Positions 5,795-8,022 of a DNA stretch of 8,022 bases are shown here, piece after piece (within the stretch, counting starts at the first letter, position 1; every line of letters begins with the position of its first letter). The notes below the pieces were generated by a model. It saw nothing but the letters and a program-made list of their open reading frames with translations. It made no database searches and was not told where the DNA came from. This DNA is from an uncultured Planctomycetaceae bacterium (GTDB taxonomy: Bacteria; Planctomycetota; Planctomycetia; Pirellulales; Lacipirellulaceae): positions 1 to 8,022 of the forward strand of contig CALMBE010000507.1 in NCBI GenBank assembly GCA_937860165.1. The letters run 5' to 3'. The position numbers were made by a program, and so were the translations under genes.

Positions 5795-7692
5795 GGAACG
5801 CTAAGCCGCAAGCGGCGGGTGTAGGTGAGTTGGTTTGTGGAGTCTTGAATTACTGTCTCTGAAGCAAGGTCACCCCGCCATTGGTTGGTGGGGTAGATAT
5901 CGATCCGGGGGTTGTTTGCGAGGGATTCGCGCGAGGTGATCTCGATTGCCCCGCCGGGGGCTGCGCGCCATCCTAGTTTGAGGGGACCGAGCACCGCGTC
6001 GAGCGAATCACTCCAGGGTCGATTGGTCACGCTACAAGTCATACGCGACTCGGGCCACAAGTTTTCCTGGACAAGTGCCGACCAGTTCACAAACACCGGG
6101 AGTCCGAGTTCCCCCTGCCAGTGACAGAATACCTCAGCCAACGGAGTCGCTTGAGAAAAAGTGAAAGTGGTGGGAGCCGATAGTTGATCTTCGATTACGA
6201 CTTCCAGAGGTTTGTCGGACAGGAGCGCTTCCGGGAACCGGCTCCGCAAGGCGAGGCCTCTTGCGAGTCGAATTCGTTCGAGGAAAAACAGCACTTCGTA
6301 GTGAACCGCTTGCGTTTGCTCGATATGGAGCGAACCCTGGGTCTCAGTGATCGTGCCCTTGCCGCCGGCTGTGTTCCAAGTCTGGGGCGCGATGAGTTGA
6401 GGAATCCAGCGGGCGAAATCTTTCGATGTGGCTTGAGTTCCGATGAGATCGTTGACTGGATAGTCGACAGTACGAACCTGATCGGCGTCCTGGCGGACGA
6501 CCACGATCTGCGGCCCGACGAGGGTTGCCTCCAGGCGTCGTGGTTCGAGGACCCGCTGGAGCGCGTCGAAAAGACTGATATCCGCCGCTTCAAACGTCAC
6601 ACGTTCATTGTGCGCTACAGCAGCCATTTGCAGTTGCTCGGGGGACACACTCACCGGAACGCCGCTCAGTTTACTTATCAGGAATAGAAAATCGGTAATC
6701 GGCATGTCCTGGACTGCCACCGAGGGAAACACGCTGCGAATCCGATTTTCGGCAGCAAGATTGGTGAGTGGAGGGTTGTGATCCTCGCTCAACCGGACAC
6801 CCATCGATGCCAGGGACTTCGCAGATCGGGGTTGAGAAACTTCTCTCCCCATGTTCAGCGCGACGGTGGAAGATTCAGCCGGCTGCGACTGGCTCTGGCT
6901 GCCGAGCGAGGCCAAATCTAACTGGTCTGGATCGATTCGCAGGGGGTCGAATTTACGGGCCAGTCGCGGCGTATCGGCGGGTTCGACCACCAGCTTTGAT
7001 GGAGCGGGTGGTTCGGGGGAAGTTTTTTCGGAGGGATCTGTTTTCGAAGTAACCGGGTCAGGCTCCACAGAGATTGCCTCGACCGTCGGCTGACTTGCGG
7101 TGGTGTTTTCCAGCATCGGAGGGGAAACTTCTTGAGCAACAGTCGGTACGGAGGCAATCCGAGCTGCAGTAGGAACATCGGCCTCAGCAACTGGACTGGG
7201 CAGTGGTGGGGTTGAATTGGAGCGAATTGGTTCCGCGTCGGGGGCATCGGCCTGACTGGCAGTCACTGTATGGGTTAGCGATGCAGGGGGCTTATTGTGT
7301 GAGTGCCGATTCTGCAAAAGCAGGTAAGCACCGGTGGCGCTAGCACCAATCACAACAGTTGCCAAGGACCAGAGAAGCATCTTGGTCTGAGCCGTAACGG
7401 CGTTGTCGAGCACACTTGTCAGTTCGGGGAGTGAGGCGAGTGGCGTCGCAACTTCGCCGCCAGTTGGGCCCGGAGTTTCCAACATTAGGGAGGCGGAACT
7501 TTCCTGGGTAGCCATCGCAGCCACCGCTGCCATCGAGTTGGTCGCGTCAGCGGGAGATTGGGGTCGAGCGACTTCGACCATACTGTTGCATTTGGGGCAA
7601 GCGAGAATCTGGCCGACCAGTCGCTCATCGCGAACCGACAGCTTGGCCCGACACGTCACGCAGGTGACTTTGAATAGTTCTACAAGACCCAT
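5791..7692 (-). CDS. Zinc-ribbon, single-pass membrane protein with STN/secretin-N-like domains (unassigned function)
   Basis: I do not recognise this 633-residue protein as a named one. Residues 11-35 are a zinc ribbon (CVTC at 11-14, CPKC at 32-35). Residues 105-126 form one hydrophobic helix ([20 protein letters not shown]). Residues about 130-310 are a Pro/Ser/Ala/Glu/Thr-rich linker. About 318-400 resembles an STN (secretin and TonB N-terminus) fold ([19 protein letters not shown] ... [12 protein letters not shown]). About 408-478 resembles a secretin N1-type module ([28 protein letters not shown]). About 494-588 looks like a second STN-like unit. No secretin beta-barrel follows. The layout suggests a cytoplasmic zinc ribbon and an envelope-spanning arm, perhaps an accessory of a secretion or pilus machine, which is inference. 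The ATG start is favoured because the zinc ribbon begins 10 residues in; the ribosome site is weak (AGAG). Confidence 0.85.
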   Translation of the reverse strand: MGLVELFKVTCVTCRAKLSVRDERLVGQILACPKCNSMVEVARPQSPADATNSMAAVAAMATQESSASLMLETPGPTGGEVATPLASLPELTSVLDNAVTAQTKMLLWSLATVVIGASATGAYLLLQNRHSHNKPPASLTHTVTASQADAPDAEPIRSNSTPPLPSPVAEADVPTAARIASVPTVAQEVSPPMLENTTASQPTVEAISVEPDPVTSKTDPSEKTSPEPPAPSKLVVEPADTPRLARKFDPLRIDPDQLDLASLGSQSQSQPAESSTVALNMGREVSQPRSAKSLASMGVRLSEDHNPPLTNLAAENRIRSVFPSVAVQDMPITDFLFLISKLSGVPVSVSPEQLQMAAVAHNERVTFEAADISLFDALQRVLEPRRLEATLVGPQIVVVRQDADQVRTVDYPVNDLIGTQATSKDFARWIPQLIAPQTWNTAGGKGTITETQGSLHIEQTQAVHYEVLFFLERIRLARGLALRSRFPEALLSDKPLEVVIEDQLSAPTTFTFSQATPLAEVFCHWQGELGLPVFVNWSALVQENLWPESRMTCSVTNRPWSDSLDAVLGPLKLGWRAAPGGAIEITSRESLANNPRIDIYPTNQWRGDLASETVIQDSTNQLTYTRRLRLSVP

Positions 7693-7740
7693 GGACTCTG
7701 TTCGCGTAGTAGCTGGGTTTTCAGAAATTGCTCCCGCTTC

Positions 7741-7749
7741 ATTATAGCA
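7741..7749 (-). promoter_or_regulatory. Extended -10 promoter for the zinc-ribbon/STN gene
   Basis: On the minus strand the sequence reads TGCTATAAT, an exact extended -10 (TGnTATAAT), with TATAAT at 7741-7746. The best -35-like hexamer is TTGCTG with a 19-base spacer, which is weak, as is common with extended -10 sites. Transcription would start near 7734, giving a leader of about 40 bases before the ATG at 7690-7692. Confidence 0.6.
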
Positions 7750-7910
7750 AATAGGCAGGTTGGGTCAGCAAAATCGCGGTTCGTGGGGATTGTTCCCTCC
7801 TAGCGTTGGGAGGAAACCAGCAGTTGAACCCGCCAAAACCGCCATCTGCCAGAAAGCAGTTTGGATCAGTCTCTCAGCGATTATCCGTCAAAAAGGTTGC
7901 ATTCGCTATT

Positions 7911-7963
7911 ACCCCCCGGTTGGACTCTCGGGGGGTGACCCCCAGTCGGGATTTCCCCAGGGG
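7911..7963. repeat. Alternating C-run/G-run hairpin block
   Basis: An 8-pair perfect stem ACCCCCCG (7911-7918) with CGGGGGGT (7929-7936) closes a 10-base loop. The G run can instead pair with CCCCC at 7939-7943, and CCCC (7955-7958) followed by GGGG (7960-7963) offers further partners. No U run follows on either strand, so it is not an intrinsic terminator. It lies more than 160 bases upstream of the mapped promoter of the minus-strand gene. Confidence 0.5.
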
Positions 7964-8022
7964 TGCTCAGGGCCGATCAGTTATTCATTTTGGGGTGCCA
8001 TGCTCACGCTGGTACTCCGGCG

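Larger units (their letters stand above)
7693..8022. other. Intergenic region upstream of the zinc-ribbon/STN gene, to window end
   Basis: No convincing CDS is seen in these 330 bases. They hold the promoter just described and the G/C-run hairpin block (7911-7963). At the far end an ATG at 8000-8002, with GGGG 4 bases upstream, opens a frame of only seven codons (MLTLVLR) before the window ends. It could be the start of a gene or part of a palindromic repeat with a CATGCTCACGC half. The sequence is too short to tell. Confidence 0.5.

Noticed and set aside
6184..6687. 167-codon plus-strand open frame inside the zinc-ribbon/STN gene
   Set aside because: It is antisense to continuous domain-like sequence, with no upstream signals.
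8000..8022. Start of a new plus-strand gene at the right edge
   Set aside because: Only seven codons are visible; the GGGG upstream and the Leu-rich start are suggestive but not enough for a CDS call.

Overview
The window looks like chromosomal DNA of a planctomycete, probably a Pirellulales-like member. That is an inference from gene content: a Gfo/Idh/MocA-type oxidoreductase, a large secreted protein joining a YncE-like beta-propeller to a phosphoesterase domain, and a protein with an N-terminal zinc ribbon, one membrane anchor and secretin-type (STN-like) periplasmic modules. Intergenic stretches full of dispersed palindromic and tandem repeats fit this too. No rRNA, tRNA, CRISPR array, transposase or phage gene is visible.

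Layout, left to right. (1) Positions 1-877, plus strand: the C-terminal two thirds of a Gfo/Idh/MocA oxidoreductase cut by the window edge. (2) Positions 878-1407: a non-coding convergent gap with several repeat types, including a 60-bp near-perfect palindrome (974-1033), an inverted pair of 27-mers, a 9-mer present three times, a run of 7-mers and a nested hairpin. (3) Positions 1408-4110, minus strand: a 900-residue secreted YncE/phosphoesterase protein. (4) Positions 4111-4768: a gap holding a tandem 9-mer repeat inside a weak small ORF, a possible attenuator with an orphan intrinsic terminator (4645-4681), and a heptad repeat just upstream of the next gene. (5) Positions 4769-5794, plus strand: a complete type I-beta DAHP synthase (aroF), the first step of the shikimate pathway. 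(6) Positions 5791-7692, minus strand: a 633-residue zinc-ribbon/membrane-anchor/STN-like protein, overlapping the aroF end by 4 bases at a palindromic TTAA. (7) Positions 7693-8022: its promoter region and a block of G/C-run hairpins.

The genes do not form an operon. Strands alternate (plus, minus, plus, minus), so each is probably transcribed on its own. The only pair whose context suggests a functional link is the aroF gene and its leader. There, a terminator with no upstream plus-strand gene to serve sits in front of the DAHP synthase, and an upstream segment can pair with the terminator's 5' arm. That is the best candidate for undescribed biology here. It is a structural prediction by eye, not a demonstrated switch.
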